Below, in pieces: positions 1 to 8,912 of a stretch of DNA of 64,000 nt. Below the pieces are notes generated by a model, which saw nothing but the letters and a program-made list of their open reading frames with translations, was not told the origin of the DNA and searched no databases. Positions within the stretch are counted from its first letter, which is position 1. Each line of letters starts with the position of its first letter. This DNA comes from Halorubrum salsamenti. GTDB taxonomy: Archaea; Halobacteriota; Halobacteria; Halobacteriales; Haloferacaceae. The stretch is from assembly GCF_007671685.1 (NCBI RefSeq), contig NZ_VCNL01000001.1:558001-622000 (forward strand). The letters are read 5' to 3'. Both the position numbers and the translations under genes were made by a program.

Positions 1-231
1 CGAATTTATATATTGAGTTGACAGAACCCGGTTTCGGCGCCGATAATATCATATTTAATTTTTACTTATCGAGTAGAAACCACACAGTAGGGCTGAAACC
101 GCCGATATAGAGGTTTTAAAAATACCATTTAAAATATGAGAGTATCCATGATATTCACAGAATATCTCTTTAATTAACTCATCGGTATCTTGAACCAAAC
201 AGTTAAGGCGGTTATTCATATATTAACGGCT
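1..231. other. AT-rich upstream region, no gene seen
   Basis: This stretch is markedly AT-rich and shows no credible coding frame. It probably carries the promoter of the downstream terpene-synthase-like gene. An in-frame TTG at 190 could extend that gene by 14 codons, but the added residues look unlike the rest of the protein. Confidence 0.4.
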
Positions 232-1260
232 ATGGCACACAAGCCTCTGGGGGAGACCGCCGTGCAGATGCCGGCCGAGACGCCGAGTCGGAACGACTAC
301 GAGCGGACGATCGCCGACGTCGACCTTCCGCCGACGGTACAGACGTTCGCGGAGCGGTACGATCGGGTCCTCGGCGAACGCGACGTGTTCCTCTGGAAAT
401 GGATCCATAACCTCTTCGACGAGTTCACGCTGTCGTCGGTCCCCGCCGGCGCGAAAGAGGAGGTGTTCGAATCGAAGACGCTCCTGACGATCCTCGTTAC
501 GGTCCTCGACGATCTCGCCGAGCGGAACGGCGAGAGAGCGACGTTCGACGTCGCGCGTCGGATCCCGTTTCGGACGGCTTCGACCGCTGACTCGGCGCAG
601 TCGGACAGCGAGCCGACTCGGGACGACGTCGACGCGGCCGTGATCGATTTCCTCGCCGATCTCTGGACCGAGATCGAGACCTCGATCGCGGCCGCACCGC
701 GGTACGACGAGTTCGTTGACGTCTTCGAGTACGACTTCCGCCAGACGTGTAACGCCATGGAGTACTCCCGGCTCTTGAACCACAACATGTCGATGGCGAA
801 CCGGACGGAGGCGGAACGGTACGACGCGTATAACATGACCGTGTTCCCTTACGCGTGTATCGATCTCATGCACTCCCCGTCGTTCGACCGCGGGGAGCTC
901 GGTGCGCTCCGGAGCCTCCTCTGTGAGCTCCAACAGATGGCCCGAATCGGCAACTGGATCACGACGTGGGAACGAGAGCTGGCGGAAGGAGACGTCAGTT
1001 CCGGCGTGGTCGTCTGCGCGCTTCGTCGAGGAGTTATCACTCCCGAAGAGGTGACCGGCACCGACGAGACTGACGTCGAGCGCCTCGTCGAGCGGATCAG
1101 AACGAACGGGATCGAGTCCGAGTTCGTCCGGGAGTGGGAGATCCGCAATCAGACCGTTCGGAAACGGACCGCGGAGATCCGCAGCGTCGACTGCGAAGCC
1201 GTCGTCGACGGGATCCGTACGGTCATGAACCACCACCTCGCGAGTGAAGGGAGCAAGTGA
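232..1260 (+). CDS. class I terpene synthase-like protein
   Basis: A 342-aa protein with the two metal-binding signatures of class I terpenoid synthases. An aspartate-rich DDLAE (D93, D94, E97) lies in a helix-like context (TLLTILVTVLDDLAER). An NSE-type NWITTWERE (N241, T245, E249) lies about 145 residues later, and the spacing fits the all-alpha isoprenoid synthase fold. Such enzymes ionise a prenyl diphosphate with Mg2+ and may cyclise it; substrate and product cannot be told from sequence. ATG at 232 is preferred to the in-frame TTG at 190. No other isoprenoid gene lies nearby. A non-catalytic relative is possible. Confidence 0.65.
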   Translation: MAHKPLGETAVQMPAETPSRNDYERTIADVDLPPTVQTFAERYDRVLGERDVFLWKWIHNLFDEFTLSSVPAGAKEEVFESKTLLTILVTVLDDLAERNGERATFDVARRIPFRTASTADSAQSDSEPTRDDVDAAVIDFLADLWTEIETSIAAAPRYDEFVDVFEYDFRQTCNAMEYSRLLNHNMSMANRTEAERYDAYNMTVFPYACIDLMHSPSFDRGELGALRSLLCELQQMARIGNWITTWERELAEGDVSSGVVVCALRRGVITPEEVTGTDETDVERLVERIRTNGIESEFVREWEIRNQTVRKRTAEIRSVDCEAVVDGIRTVMNHHLASEGSK

Positions 1261-1745
1261 AGGGAGCGGGTGACCAGGTCGGACGGGCGGACGCCGCGGG
1301 TCGAGACCGCGATTTTGCGTCACTGATCTCGCGTTACTGACCGCAATTTCGAGTTACCGATACGGCTCACACACGCGCAGGACCCCGGTTTCGAAGTCGA
1401 CCGTCGGCTCCATCCGGTCGCGGCGACGAGGGCGTCGGCCACGTGGTCGGCGAACTGCGCGATCACGTTGGCGTACTCGCCTCGTGCGCCTCGGCGCCTC
1501 CGTATCCCCGATTCCGCGCTCCGGGAACACGTACGCTTCCCCGTTCTTGGCTCCTGTGACCATCCCGATCTGTTCCCTCCTCGGAGCTGACGACCCGTTT
1601 TCCCTCGCCGTCGTCGAATACCTTCGTTCGCTCCATCGCGCGTTCTCGGTCAGGACTCTGGAGTCCGGTGTGAAGGGCCGATTCACCGAATATCATTTTT
1701 ATTGAATGTCTTTTCCATCGGATTCCAACAGAGCTATTTTTATTC
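1261..1745. other. gene-poor stretch with a decayed reading frame on the minus strand
   Basis: No intact gene is seen. On the minus strand, coding-like peptide fragments (for example EYANVIAQFADHVADALVA, then EPTVDFETGVLRVCEPYR) fall in different frames between about 1650 and 1354. This is the pattern expected of a frameshifted remnant, but its family is not recognised. The last 60 bases are AT-rich, with two TATTTTTATT-like stretches (about 1694 and 1733) that may be promoter boxes for the next gene. Confidence 0.3.
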
Positions 1746-2084
1746 ATGGCCAATCGCGAACACTGTGGGACGGTACACGAGTCGAATCAAGGGCCCCTCC
1801 GACTGGATCGAACGGTCGCCAACATGACCGATGATCACCTCGTCAGCAGACGATACGACTGGGACGACGTTCCCCCGATAGTCGGCGTCGTCGAGGCACT
1901 GAGCGACGCCGACGACACCGAGCCGAACGGGATTCCGACGCTGGCCGAGACGGTCGACCCCGAACCGCTCAACGTCCTCTGCGCGAGCGCGTCTACCCAG
2001 CCCCCGGTGACGGTCTCGTTCGTCCACGCGGGTTACGACGTGACCGTTCGCAGCGACGGGTTCGTCGCCGTCGACACCGTGTGA
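1746..2084 (+). CDS. HalOD1 output-domain protein
   Basis: A small acidic protein (112 aa from this ATG; 86 aa from the in-frame ATG at 1824) that matches the haloarchaeal HalOD1 output domain. It reads VSRRYDWDDVPPIVGVVEAL near the start, then a PTLAETVDPEPLNVL segment and a C-terminal VSFVHAGYDVTVRSDG strand. Stand-alone HalOD1 proteins are common in haloarchaea and are thought to be signalling outputs, though their targets are unknown. The first 26 residues are not part of the domain, so the later start is plausible. It has no obvious operon partner. Confidence 0.75.
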   Translation: MANREHCGTVHESNQGPLRLDRTVANMTDDHLVSRRYDWDDVPPIVGVVEALSDADDTEPNGIPTLAETVDPEPLNVLCASASTQPPVTVSFVHAGYDVTVRSDGFVAVDTV

Positions 2085-2307
2085 CGGTCCCGCCCGAACG
2101 CGCGATCGCGGCGGCGTAGAGGGGAGCGCCCGTCGGCCCGCGAATCCGGACGGCCGACAGCGGGAGCCGACGTGAGACGACGGGATCCACCGTCCACCCC
2201 CGCTGCCGGTTTCGTTATCGACCGACTACTCGATCGGCCGGCAGTGATCACCGCGTCCGTTCGACTACGTCCCGACTAACGATACTCCTCGCACGTCTCG
2301 AGCGACC

Positions 2308-3111
2308 GTGCGACGCGACGCAACGTCCGTCATCGAGGCCGTCCGTTCGATCGTCGTGCTCGGCCGGTCGATCGTCGCGGTCGGTCGCGAGAGCGAGCTG
2401 TCGTTTCTGGCCGGCGGTATCGCGTTCTTCGCGTTCTTCTCCGTCGTGCCGGCCCTCGTTCTCGCTGTCGCGATCGGCTCCGCGGTCGGGGGCGAACGGT
2501 TCGCCGCGGGCGTGCTCGCGCTGTTCGAGTCGTACCTCTCACCGGAGGGGGCAACGGTGGTCAGCGCGGCGCTGACCGACCAGTCGGGTATCGCGGGCGC
2601 TACGGTGGTCGGGACCCTCGCGCTCGCCTGGAGCGCCCTCAAGGTGTTCCGGGCGATCGACCTCGCGTTCGACCGGATATACGGCTCGGAGGAAGTGACG
2701 CCGCTCGGGAGACAGCTCCTCAACGCGACGACGGTGATGACGACGATCGCGGTCGGAATCGCCCTGCTCGTTGGCGCGCAGTTGGTCCTCGGGCTCCCGG
2801 CCGTCGAACGGTTCGTTCCGTCGAGAGCGGTCGGCGTCGCAGTGCTCTTCCTCGGGCTACTGGTCGCGTTGCTGCCGGTCTACTACGTCTTACCGCCCCG
2901 ACGCGTGTCGCTGCGAGAGGTCCTGCCCGGAACCGTTACCGCCGTCGTTGGGCTGGTCGTCTTGGAGACCCTGTTCCACCTGTACTCGACGGTCGCCGGC
3001 CAGTACCGGGCGTACGGCTTCCTCGGGATCGTGCTGCTGTTCCTCCTGTGGCTCTACTTCGGCGCGCTCGCGGTTCTGTTCGGTGCGGTCGTCAACGTCG
3101 TCGTCGAATAG
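2308..3111 (+). CDS. YihY/BrkB family integral membrane protein
   Basis: A 267-aa polytopic protein with about six membrane segments. It shows the YihY/BrkB hallmarks: LAGGIAFFAFFSVVPALVLA in the first helix, a central ALKVFRAIDLAFDRIYG segment, a PPRRVSLREVLPG loop, and a final YGFLGIVLLFLLWLYFGALAVLFGAVVN. Members are inner-membrane proteins of uncertain function; some have been proposed as transporters. It starts at a GTG codon. It stands alone between HalOD1 and a convergent small gene. Confidence 0.85.
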   Translation: MRRDATSVIEAVRSIVVLGRSIVAVGRESELSFLAGGIAFFAFFSVVPALVLAVAIGSAVGGERFAAGVLALFESYLSPEGATVVSAALTDQSGIAGATVVGTLALAWSALKVFRAIDLAFDRIYGSEEVTPLGRQLLNATTVMTTIAVGIALLVGAQLVLGLPAVERFVPSRAVGVAVLFLGLLVALLPVYYVLPPRRVSLREVLPGTVTAVVGLVVLETLFHLYSTVAGQYRAYGFLGIVLLFLLWLYFGALAVLFGAVVNVVVE

Positions 3112-3163
3112 GTCGCTCGGCGAGGCGTCCGCCGAGCAAAAGCGGGAGCCGCGATGGCCGCCG

Positions 3164-3215
3164 CCGTCAGCGACAGGACGCGATCGCGACCGTCAGCGAC
3201 AGGACGCGATCGCGA
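3164..3215. repeat. 26-bp perfect tandem duplication
   Basis: Two head-to-tail copies (3164-3189 and 3190-3215) of a 26-base unit, CCGTCAGCGACAGGACG followed by CGATCGCGA, are identical. The second copy holds the stop codon and last codons of the convergent DUF7511 gene. The duplication therefore arose at the 3' end of that gene without changing its product. Confidence 0.95.
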
Positions 3216-3372
3216 AGTAGTACCCGGACTCGGCCGTGATCCACTCCGTCAGCTGCCTGTCCTCGTCGGGGTCCTCCGGGTGAAGCGTGCACTCGTCGGA
3301 GCGGTCGTCGTACCGAACGATCGTCGCGCGGATCGACGGTTCGTGGTGCTCGGGTTCCCCAGTCGGCATCAT
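3193..3372 (-). CDS. DUF7511-like small haloarchaeal protein
   Basis: A 59-aa acidic protein starting MMPTGEPEHH. It contains ATIVRYDDRSDECTLHPED and then TEWITAESGYYF. This order (a beta-strand, Y-D-D-R-x-D-E-C-T-x-x-P, then W-I-T-A) fits the small DUF7511 proteins widespread in haloarchaea, whose function is unknown. A likely TATA element (TTATTAAT on the minus strand, about 3412-3420) lies some 40 bases upstream. The stop codon falls in the second copy of a 26-bp tandem repeat. It is convergent with the YihY gene. Confidence 0.7.
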   Translation of the reverse strand: MMPTGEPEHHEPSIRATIVRYDDRSDECTLHPEDPDEDRQLTEWITAESGYYFAIASCR

Positions 3373-3639
3373 CTGTATCCGTGGTTGGCACTCGGGGGGG
3401 CATCGTAATGTCATTAATAACCCGGGTACTCCAGCTATCGGCGCCGTACCCGTGGCGTCGAGACTGGCTCTGTCTCGTGGACATCTCCCCTGTCGCGTCG
3501 GAACCAAGTGATCGCGATTACCCTCGTCGCCGGACGACCGACTGGATGTCCGTCTCGACGGTCCGCGCGTTCTGAAGACCCTCGATCGGGCCGGCGACGA
3601 CCGCAGCCGATAAATCCCACCCCGACGTCGACCCCGGAC

Positions 3640-4854
3640 ATGTACGGAGTCGTGCTCGCGGCCGGCCGCGGGACTCGCATGCGGCCGCTGACGGACCGTC
3701 GCCCGAAACCCCTCCTGCCGGTCGGTGACCGGTCGCTGCTCGAACGGGTGTTCGACACCGCTACCGATGTCGTCGACGAGTTCGTCGTCGTCACCGGCTA
3801 CCGCGGCGAGGCGATTCGCGAGAGTATCGGCGAGTCGTACCGAGGCCACCCGATCCGCTACGTCGAACAAACGGAGGCGTTGGGGACGGCCCACGCCGTG
3901 GCGCAGGCCGAACCCGTCGTCGACGACGACTTCCTCGTGCTCAACGGCGACGTGGTCGTGGACGCGTCGCTCCCACGGGCGCTCGCCGAGGCCGACGGGA
4001 CGGCGGTCGCCGCGACCGAGGTCACGGACCCCCGGGCGTACGGCGTGCTCTCGACGGCCGCCGACGGCTCGCTCGCGGGGATCGTCGAGAAGCCCGACGA
4101 CCCGCCGACGAGCCTCGCGAACGTCGGCTGCTACGCGTTCGATCCCGATGTCTTCGAGTACATCGACGGGACCCCCGAGAGCGAGCGCGGCGAGTACGAG
4201 ATCACGACGACGATCGAGCTCCTACTCGACGACGGCCACCGGATCGACGTGGCGCCCTACGAGGGCACGTGGCTCGACGTCGGCCGGCCGTGGGAGCTGC
4301 TGGAAGCCAACGAGCTGGCGCTCGCGGAGCTGGACGACTCGGACGACGCCGTCGCCGGCACGGTCGAAGAGGGCGTTCACCTGCACGGTCCGGTCGTCGT
4401 CGAGGAGGGGGCGCAGGTACGATCTGGTGCCTACGTCGAGGGGCCTGCGCTGATCCGCGAGGGCGCGGAGGTGGGCCCGAACGCGTACGTCCGGGGATCG
4501 ACCGTGGTAGGGCCCGGCGTCCACGTCGGCCACTCGGTCGAGGTGAAGAACTCGGTGCTCATGGCCGACGCGTCGGTCGGACACCTCTCGTACGTCGGCG
4601 ACTCCGTTTTGGGACGCGGCGCGAACTTCGGCGCCGGCACGAACGTCGCCAACCTCCGCCACGACGACGCGAACGTTCGGCTGACTGTCAAGGGCGACCG
4701 CGTCGACACCGGCCGGCGGAAGCTCGGCGCGATCGTCGGCGACGGCGCGAAGACGGGGATTAATACGTCGCTAAACGCCGGCGTCAAACTGGGTGCGGGC
4801 GAGACGACCAATCCCGGCGAGGTGCTGACGCGCGATCGGCTCTCGGATCGCTGA
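3640..4854 (+). CDS. glmU: archaeal bifunctional GlmU-type sugar-1-phosphate nucleotidyltransferase/acetyltransferase
   Basis: A 404-aa cytosolic enzyme. Residues 1-230 form a nucleotidyltransferase domain with LAAGRGTRMRPLT and the RPKPLLPV lysine; a left-handed beta-helix follows. The C-terminal stretch GAGTNVANLRHDD, then GRRKLGAIVGDGAKTGIN, is the acetyltransferase signature of archaeal GlmU proteins. This supports formation of GlcNAc-1-P and UDP-GlcNAc from GlcN-1-P. ATG 3640 is chosen because the nucleotide-binding loop follows at once; an upstream in-frame extension lacks homology. It is the first gene of a block leading to glmS and supplies UDP-GlcNAc, the likely substrate of neuC further on. 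Confidence 0.87.
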   Translation: MYGVVLAAGRGTRMRPLTDRRPKPLLPVGDRSLLERVFDTATDVVDEFVVVTGYRGEAIRESIGESYRGHPIRYVEQTEALGTAHAVAQAEPVVDDDFLVLNGDVVVDASLPRALAEADGTAVAATEVTDPRAYGVLSTAADGSLAGIVEKPDDPPTSLANVGCYAFDPDVFEYIDGTPESERGEYEITTTIELLLDDGHRIDVAPYEGTWLDVGRPWELLEANELALAELDDSDDAVAGTVEEGVHLHGPVVVEEGAQVRSGAYVEGPALIREGAEVGPNAYVRGSTVVGPGVHVGHSVEVKNSVLMADASVGHLSYVGDSVLGRGANFGAGTNVANLRHDDANVRLTVKGDRVDTGRRKLGAIVGDGAKTGINTSLNAGVKLGAGETTNPGEVLTRDRLSDR

Positions 4855-4867
4855 CCTACCGCGAGCG

Positions 4868-4875
4868 ATTTAAAC
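4868..4875 (+). promoter_or_regulatory. TATA-like box for the second nucleotidyltransferase gene
   Basis: ATTTAAAC lies 24-31 bases before the ATG at 4899. This is the spacing expected for a leaderless haloarchaeal transcript, and it suggests the gene has its own promoter although glmU is close upstream. Confidence 0.45.
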
Positions 4876-4898
4876 CGCGGGCGGGCGACGGTTGCGAC

Positions 4899-6074
4899 AT
4901 GAGCGACGACCCCGTGACCGCGGTGATCCTCGCTGCGGGCGAGGGACGGCGGTTAGAACCGCTGACGAACCGACGGCCGAAGCCGATGGTCCCCGTGGCG
5001 AACCGACCGCTGTTGGAACACGTCGTCGAGGCCGTCACCGCGGCCGGAATCGACCGGGTCGCACTCGTCGTCGGGTACAGACAGGAGCGCATCCGGAACC
5101 ACTTCGGCGACGGCGACGACTGGGACGTGACGATCGAGTACGTCGAACAGTCGACGCAACTGGGGACCGGCCACGCCGTGTTGCAGGCCGAGCCCGTCGT
5201 CGACGGCCCGTTCGTGGTCCTCAACGGCGATCGGATCGTCGACGCCGCGGTCGTCTCGCGGGTCCGCGACCTCGCGCGCGACGGCGACCACCCGGCGATG
5301 GTGGTCACGACCGCGGAACACCCGCGCGAATATGGCGTGGTGAGTCTCGACGACGATCGCGTGACGGGGATCGACGAGAAGCCCGAAGGGCCGGTCGAGA
5401 CGAATCGGATCAACGCCGGCGTCTACGCCTTCTCGCCGGCCGTGTTCGACGCGATCCGCGAGACGCACGCGACGGGGGAACTGGCGATCACGGCGACGCT
5501 CAACGAGCTCGCGGCGGACGGCGACCTGACCGCGGTCGGGTACGACGGCCGCTGGCTCGACGTGTCGAACCTCTGGGACCTGTTGGAAGTCAACGCCGGG
5601 CTGATCGGCGAGTCCCCGGAGTCGGCATCTGCGCCCCCGACCCTCCGCGAGTCGGTGACCGTCGCCGACGACGTGGCGCTCGCGGGCAACGTCCGAATCG
5701 GACCGAACGTCACGGTCGGGGGGAGCACCGCGATCGGGAGCAACGCGACGGTCGAGGCGGGGGCAGTCGTCGAGAATTCGGTGATCCTCCCCGACGCCGT
5801 GATCGGTGCCGGGGCCGTCGTCCGCGACGCGATCGTCGCCGGCAACGCGCGAATCGGGCCGAACGCCACGATCGCTGGCGGTCCCGCGACCGTCGTCGTG
5901 GGCGACGCGGTCCATCGCGACGTGGAACTCGGCGGCGTCGTGGGCGACAACGCGTCGATCGGCGGCGGCGCGACGCTCGCCGACGGCGCCGTGGTCGGCG
6001 ACGGCGTACGGGCCGACGCGGGAGTCGTGATCGACGGGCGCGTTGAGTCCGGCGCGGTCGTCCGGAGGGGGTAA
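4899..6074 (+). CDS. sugar-1-phosphate nucleotidyltransferase with beta-helix tail
   Basis: A 391-aa paralogue of the upstream GlmU. It has LAAGEGRRLEPLT and RPKPMVPV in the catalytic domain, a YVEQSTQLGTGHAV substrate loop, and hexapeptide repeats from about residue 250 to the end. Unlike GlmU it lacks the C-terminal acetyltransferase motif, so it is more likely a glucose-1-phosphate uridylyl- or thymidylyltransferase-type enzyme feeding NDP-sugar synthesis. It ends two bases before glmS, implying co-transcription. The exact sugar and nucleotide are not evident. Confidence 0.8.
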   Translation: MSDDPVTAVILAAGEGRRLEPLTNRRPKPMVPVANRPLLEHVVEAVTAAGIDRVALVVGYRQERIRNHFGDGDDWDVTIEYVEQSTQLGTGHAVLQAEPVVDGPFVVLNGDRIVDAAVVSRVRDLARDGDHPAMVVTTAEHPREYGVVSLDDDRVTGIDEKPEGPVETNRINAGVYAFSPAVFDAIRETHATGELAITATLNELAADGDLTAVGYDGRWLDVSNLWDLLEVNAGLIGESPESASAPPTLRESVTVADDVALAGNVRIGPNVTVGGSTAIGSNATVEAGAVVENSVILPDAVIGAGAVVRDAIVAGNARIGPNATIAGGPATVVVGDAVHRDVELGGVVGDNASIGGGATLADGAVVGDGVRADAGVVIDGRVESGAVVRRG

Positions 6075-6076
6075 CT

Positions 6077-7951
6077 ATGTGTGGGATCATCGGCTACATC
6101 GGCGAGATACACGCGACTGACGGTGGCGTAACCGGTGAGGCGGCGGACGACGACACGCCCGGAAGCGTCGGCGAGATCGTCCACCGCGGCCTGAAAAACC
6201 TGGAGTACCGCGGGTACGACTCCGCGGGCGTCGCGCTCGTGGGCGCGGCCAGCGGGCTCACCGTCGCGAAGCGGTCGGGCGAGGTCGGCGCGCTGTCGGT
6301 GCCGGACGTGCCCGACGCGACGCTCGGCGTCGGCCACACGCGCTGGAGCACGCACGGGCCGCCGACCGACGCCAACGCGCACCCGCACACGGACTGCGTC
6401 GGGGACGTGGCGGTCGTCCACAACGGGATCGTCGAAAACTACGAGGCGCTCAAACGGGAGCTGTCCGACCACGAGTTCACGAGCGAGACGGACACCGAGG
6501 TCATCCCGCACCTGATCGAAGAGGAGCTGACAGGTGTCGACGGCGACGGGGACGCCGACCTGCTGGCCGCGGTCCGGCGCGTCGAGGACCGGCTGGAGGG
6601 GAGCTACGCGATCTGCGCGGTCCGCGAGGGCGACGACCGGATCGTCGTCGCGCGCCGCGGGAGCCCGCTCGTGTTGGGCCGCGGCGAGGACGCGGCGTTC
6701 GTCGCCAGCGACGTGACCGCCTTCTTGGAGCACACCCGCGACGTGACCTACCTCGAAGACGGTGACGTGGCGGCGCTCTCGCCCGACGGCGTCGAGATTT
6801 TTGCTAGCGGGGAGCCGGTCGAACGCGAGACCGAGACCGTGACGTGGGAGGCCGACGCCGCCGAGAAGGGCGGGTACGAACACTACATGCGCAAGGAGAT
6901 CCACGAACAGCCCGAGTCGCTCCGGCAGACCCTCGCCGGGAGGCTCGACGTGGACGGCGGCGACGTGGATCTGGACGTGTCGTTCCCGCCGGGCTTTCTC
7001 GCGGATCTCGAGGAGATCCGGATCGTCGCCTGCGGGACCTCCTACTACGCGGGTCGGTACGCCGCGCAGCTGTTCGAGGAACTCGCGGGAGTGCGCGCGA
7101 CCGTCGAGATCGCCAGCGAGTACGAGTTCGGCGCGGGCCGCACCCCGGACCGGACGCTGGTCGTCGCCGTGACCCAGAGCGGTGAGACGGCCGACACGCT
7201 CGGGGCGGTCCGACGCGCGAACGCCGCGGGCGCGCGGACGTTCGCGGTGACGAACACCCTCGGAAGCACGGTGACGCGGGAGGTCGACGGCACCGCGTTC
7301 ATCCGGGCCGGCCCGGAGATCGGCGTGGCCGCGACGAAGACGTTCGCCTCGCAGGTTGCGACGCTCGCGATGCTCGCGGTCGCCGTGGGCCGCGACCGGG
7401 GGGCCTTGGCGGCCGCCGACGCGCGCTCCGTGTTGGAGGACCTGCAGGGGCTGCCGGGCGCGGTCCAACAGGTGCTCGACGAGGAGAAACAGGTACGGGA
7501 GGCCGCTCGGGAGTACCGGGACAGCGAGGCGTTCTTCTTCGTCGGGCGCGCGCTGGGGGTGCCCGTGGCGCTGGAAGGCGCGTTGAAGCTCAAGGAAATT
7601 TCGTACGACCACGCCGAGGGGTTCGCCGCGGGGGAGCTGAAGCACGGGCCCCTTGCGCTGGTGACGCCCGACACGCCCGTACTGGCCGTGTTGACAGATG
7701 GTGCTCGGGCCGACGAGACGATGAACAACGTCACCGAGGCTCAGACGCGCGGAGCGCCGGCGCTCGGATGTGTGTCCGCCGGTGAGGAATTCGGGACGCT
7801 GGACGTGTCGTTCGAGGTGCCCGACGTGGGCGTCGTCGAGCCCTTGGTGGCGAACGTCTACCTGCAGCTGTTCGCGTACCACGTCGCTAACGAGAAGGGG
7901 CGGTCGATCGACAAGCCGCGGAATCTGGCGAAGAGCGTGACGGTGGAGTAG
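6077..7951 (+). CDS. glmS: glutamine-fructose-6-phosphate aminotransferase (isomerizing)
   Basis: A 624-aa enzyme that makes glucosamine-6-phosphate from fructose-6-phosphate and glutamine, the first step to UDP-GlcNAc. The N-terminal glutaminase domain starts MCGIIGYIG, so catalytic Cys2 is present. Two SIS domains follow (VACGTSYYAGRYAAQLFEEL; VGRALGVPVALEGALKLKE), and the protein ends with the conserved DKPRNLAKSVTVE. A GGAGG ribosome site stands just before the ATG. Immediate adjacency to two nucleotidyltransferase genes suggests a UDP-aminosugar supply operon for the glycosylation genes in this window. Confidence 0.95.
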   Translation: MCGIIGYIGEIHATDGGVTGEAADDDTPGSVGEIVHRGLKNLEYRGYDSAGVALVGAASGLTVAKRSGEVGALSVPDVPDATLGVGHTRWSTHGPPTDANAHPHTDCVGDVAVVHNGIVENYEALKRELSDHEFTSETDTEVIPHLIEEELTGVDGDGDADLLAAVRRVEDRLEGSYAICAVREGDDRIVVARRGSPLVLGRGEDAAFVASDVTAFLEHTRDVTYLEDGDVAALSPDGVEIFASGEPVERETETVTWEADAAEKGGYEHYMRKEIHEQPESLRQTLAGRLDVDGGDVDLDVSFPPGFLADLEEIRIVACGTSYYAGRYAAQLFEELAGVRATVEIASEYEFGAGRTPDRTLVVAVTQSGETADTLGAVRRANAAGARTFAVTNTLGSTVTREVDGTAFIRAGPEIGVAATKTFASQVATLAMLAVAVGRDRGALAAADARSVLEDLQGLPGAVQQVLDEEKQVREAAREYRDSEAFFFVGRALGVPVALEGALKLKEISYDHAEGFAAGELKHGPLALVTPDTPVLAVLTDGARADETMNNVTEAQTRGAPALGCVSAGEEFGTLDVSFEVPDVGVVEPLVANVYLQLFAYHVANEKGRSIDKPRNLAKSVTVE

Positions 7952-8050
7952 CGCTACGTAGCGAGCGCGACGGGTCGGATCTGGGGCTGGATCCAACCCG
8001 CCGCTAGTCGGTCGCGAGGCTGTACTCACGGGGAGACAAGGCGGAAGTCA

Positions 8051-8077
8051 ACGACTGCAGTCGTGGGTCACTGACCC
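8051..8077. repeat. two abutting palindromes upstream of the methyltransferase
   Basis: ACGACTGCAGTCGT (8051-8064) is a perfect 14-base palindrome. It is followed directly by GGGTCACTGACCC (8065-8077), a second palindrome around one central base. They lie between glmS and the methyltransferase start at 8135, so they may be a transcription terminator for the glm block or an operator. Nothing in the sequence decides between these. Confidence 0.5.
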
Positions 8078-8134
8078 TTCGAGAGCGGCGAACGCGTTCG
8101 ACGGCGTTTTACATCTTTGCCCGAGTCGTGAGAC

Positions 8135-8764
8135 GTGGATCCTGATACCGTCCGAAACACGTGGACAAATCGGGCGGGCGAATACTCGCCAGCGTACTAC
8201 GCGCATTACGGTCCGAACGAGACGAGTACGGTGATCCGCGAGACCCTCAGTGAACACCTTCACCGTGACGCGACGGTTCTCGAACTCGGGTGCGGGTCCG
8301 GCCGGCATCTCGCGCACCTCGCCGACCACGGCTTCGAGAATCTCTCGGGCGTCGACATCAACCCCGAGGCGTTCGACACGATGCGAGAGACCTATCCCGC
8401 ACTCGCCGCCGACGGGACGTTTCACTGCGGCTCGATAGAGGACGTCGTCGAGGAGTTCGACGACGGACAGTTCGACGCGGTGTACTCGGTCGAAACGCTA
8501 CAGCACCTCCATCCCGACGTCGAGTGGGTCTTCGCGGAAGTGGCTCGGATCACCGACACCCTCCTCGTCACGGCCGAGATCGAGAGGCCGATACGCGACT
8601 CCGCGCCGTCCGACCCGGACGTGAACTACGTCGACAGCGACACTCCCCTGTACTACCGAGACTGGAGCCGCATCTTCACCTCGCTGGGTCTCGTCGAGGT
8701 CGATGTCGTTCGTGGCGACAGAGACACCACGCGGACCTTTCGCGTCCCCGAAGGGGCTTTTTAA
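8135..8764 (+). CDS. class I SAM-dependent methyltransferase
   Basis: A 209-aa cytosolic protein with a Rossmann-like methyltransferase fold. Motif I is VLELGCGSGRHLAHLADHG, motif II is LSGVDINPEA, and the post-I/IV region reads FDAVYSVETLQHLH. The substrate is unknown. It starts at GTG, with an ATG-less leader and a TTTTACA box about 25 bases upstream. A C4-GAA-G4 hairpin followed by five T overlaps its stop codon and probably ends transcription. It stands alone, convergent with the SWIM gene. Confidence 0.8.
   Translation: MDPDTVRNTWTNRAGEYSPAYYAHYGPNETSTVIRETLSEHLHRDATVLELGCGSGRHLAHLADHGFENLSGVDINPEAFDTMRETYPALAADGTFHCGSIEDVVEEFDDGQFDAVYSVETLQHLHPDVEWVFAEVARITDTLLVTAEIERPIRDSAPSDPDVNYVDSDTPLYYRDWSRIFTSLGLVEVDVVRGDRDTTRTFRVPEGAF
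8746..8762 (+). terminator. intrinsic-type terminator at the methyltransferase 3' end
   Basis: CCCC-GAA-GGGG followed by C and TTTTT forms a short stem with a T-run. It overlaps the last codons and stop of the methyltransferase gene. Confidence 0.5.
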
Positions 8765-8796
8765 GAGGGACGTGCTGGACGCGTACGAAAGCGAGG

Positions 8797-8827
8797 ATCG
8801 GCCATCTCCGTTTGCGGGATGGCCGAT
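8797..8827. repeat. 10-bp inverted repeat between convergent genes
   Basis: ATCGGCCATC (8797-8806) and GATGGCCGAT (8818-8827) are perfect reverse complements around an 11-base loop. Their place between the convergent methyltransferase and SWIM genes suggests a bidirectional terminator hairpin. Confidence 0.5.
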
Positions 8828-8912
8828 GAGGAGTTGGACGTCATGCATGCGGCGTTCCCGCGCGACGAGTCACGGAATCCGAAGCCGATCGCGTTGACCG
8901 TGTCGAACTCGT

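Noticed and set aside
5423-8029. An 868-codon open frame on the minus strand across glmS and the nucleotidyltransferase gene
   Set aside because: It is a shadow frame caused by high GC; its translation is Arg/His/Asp-rich and shows no family, while the plus strand encodes well conserved enzymes.
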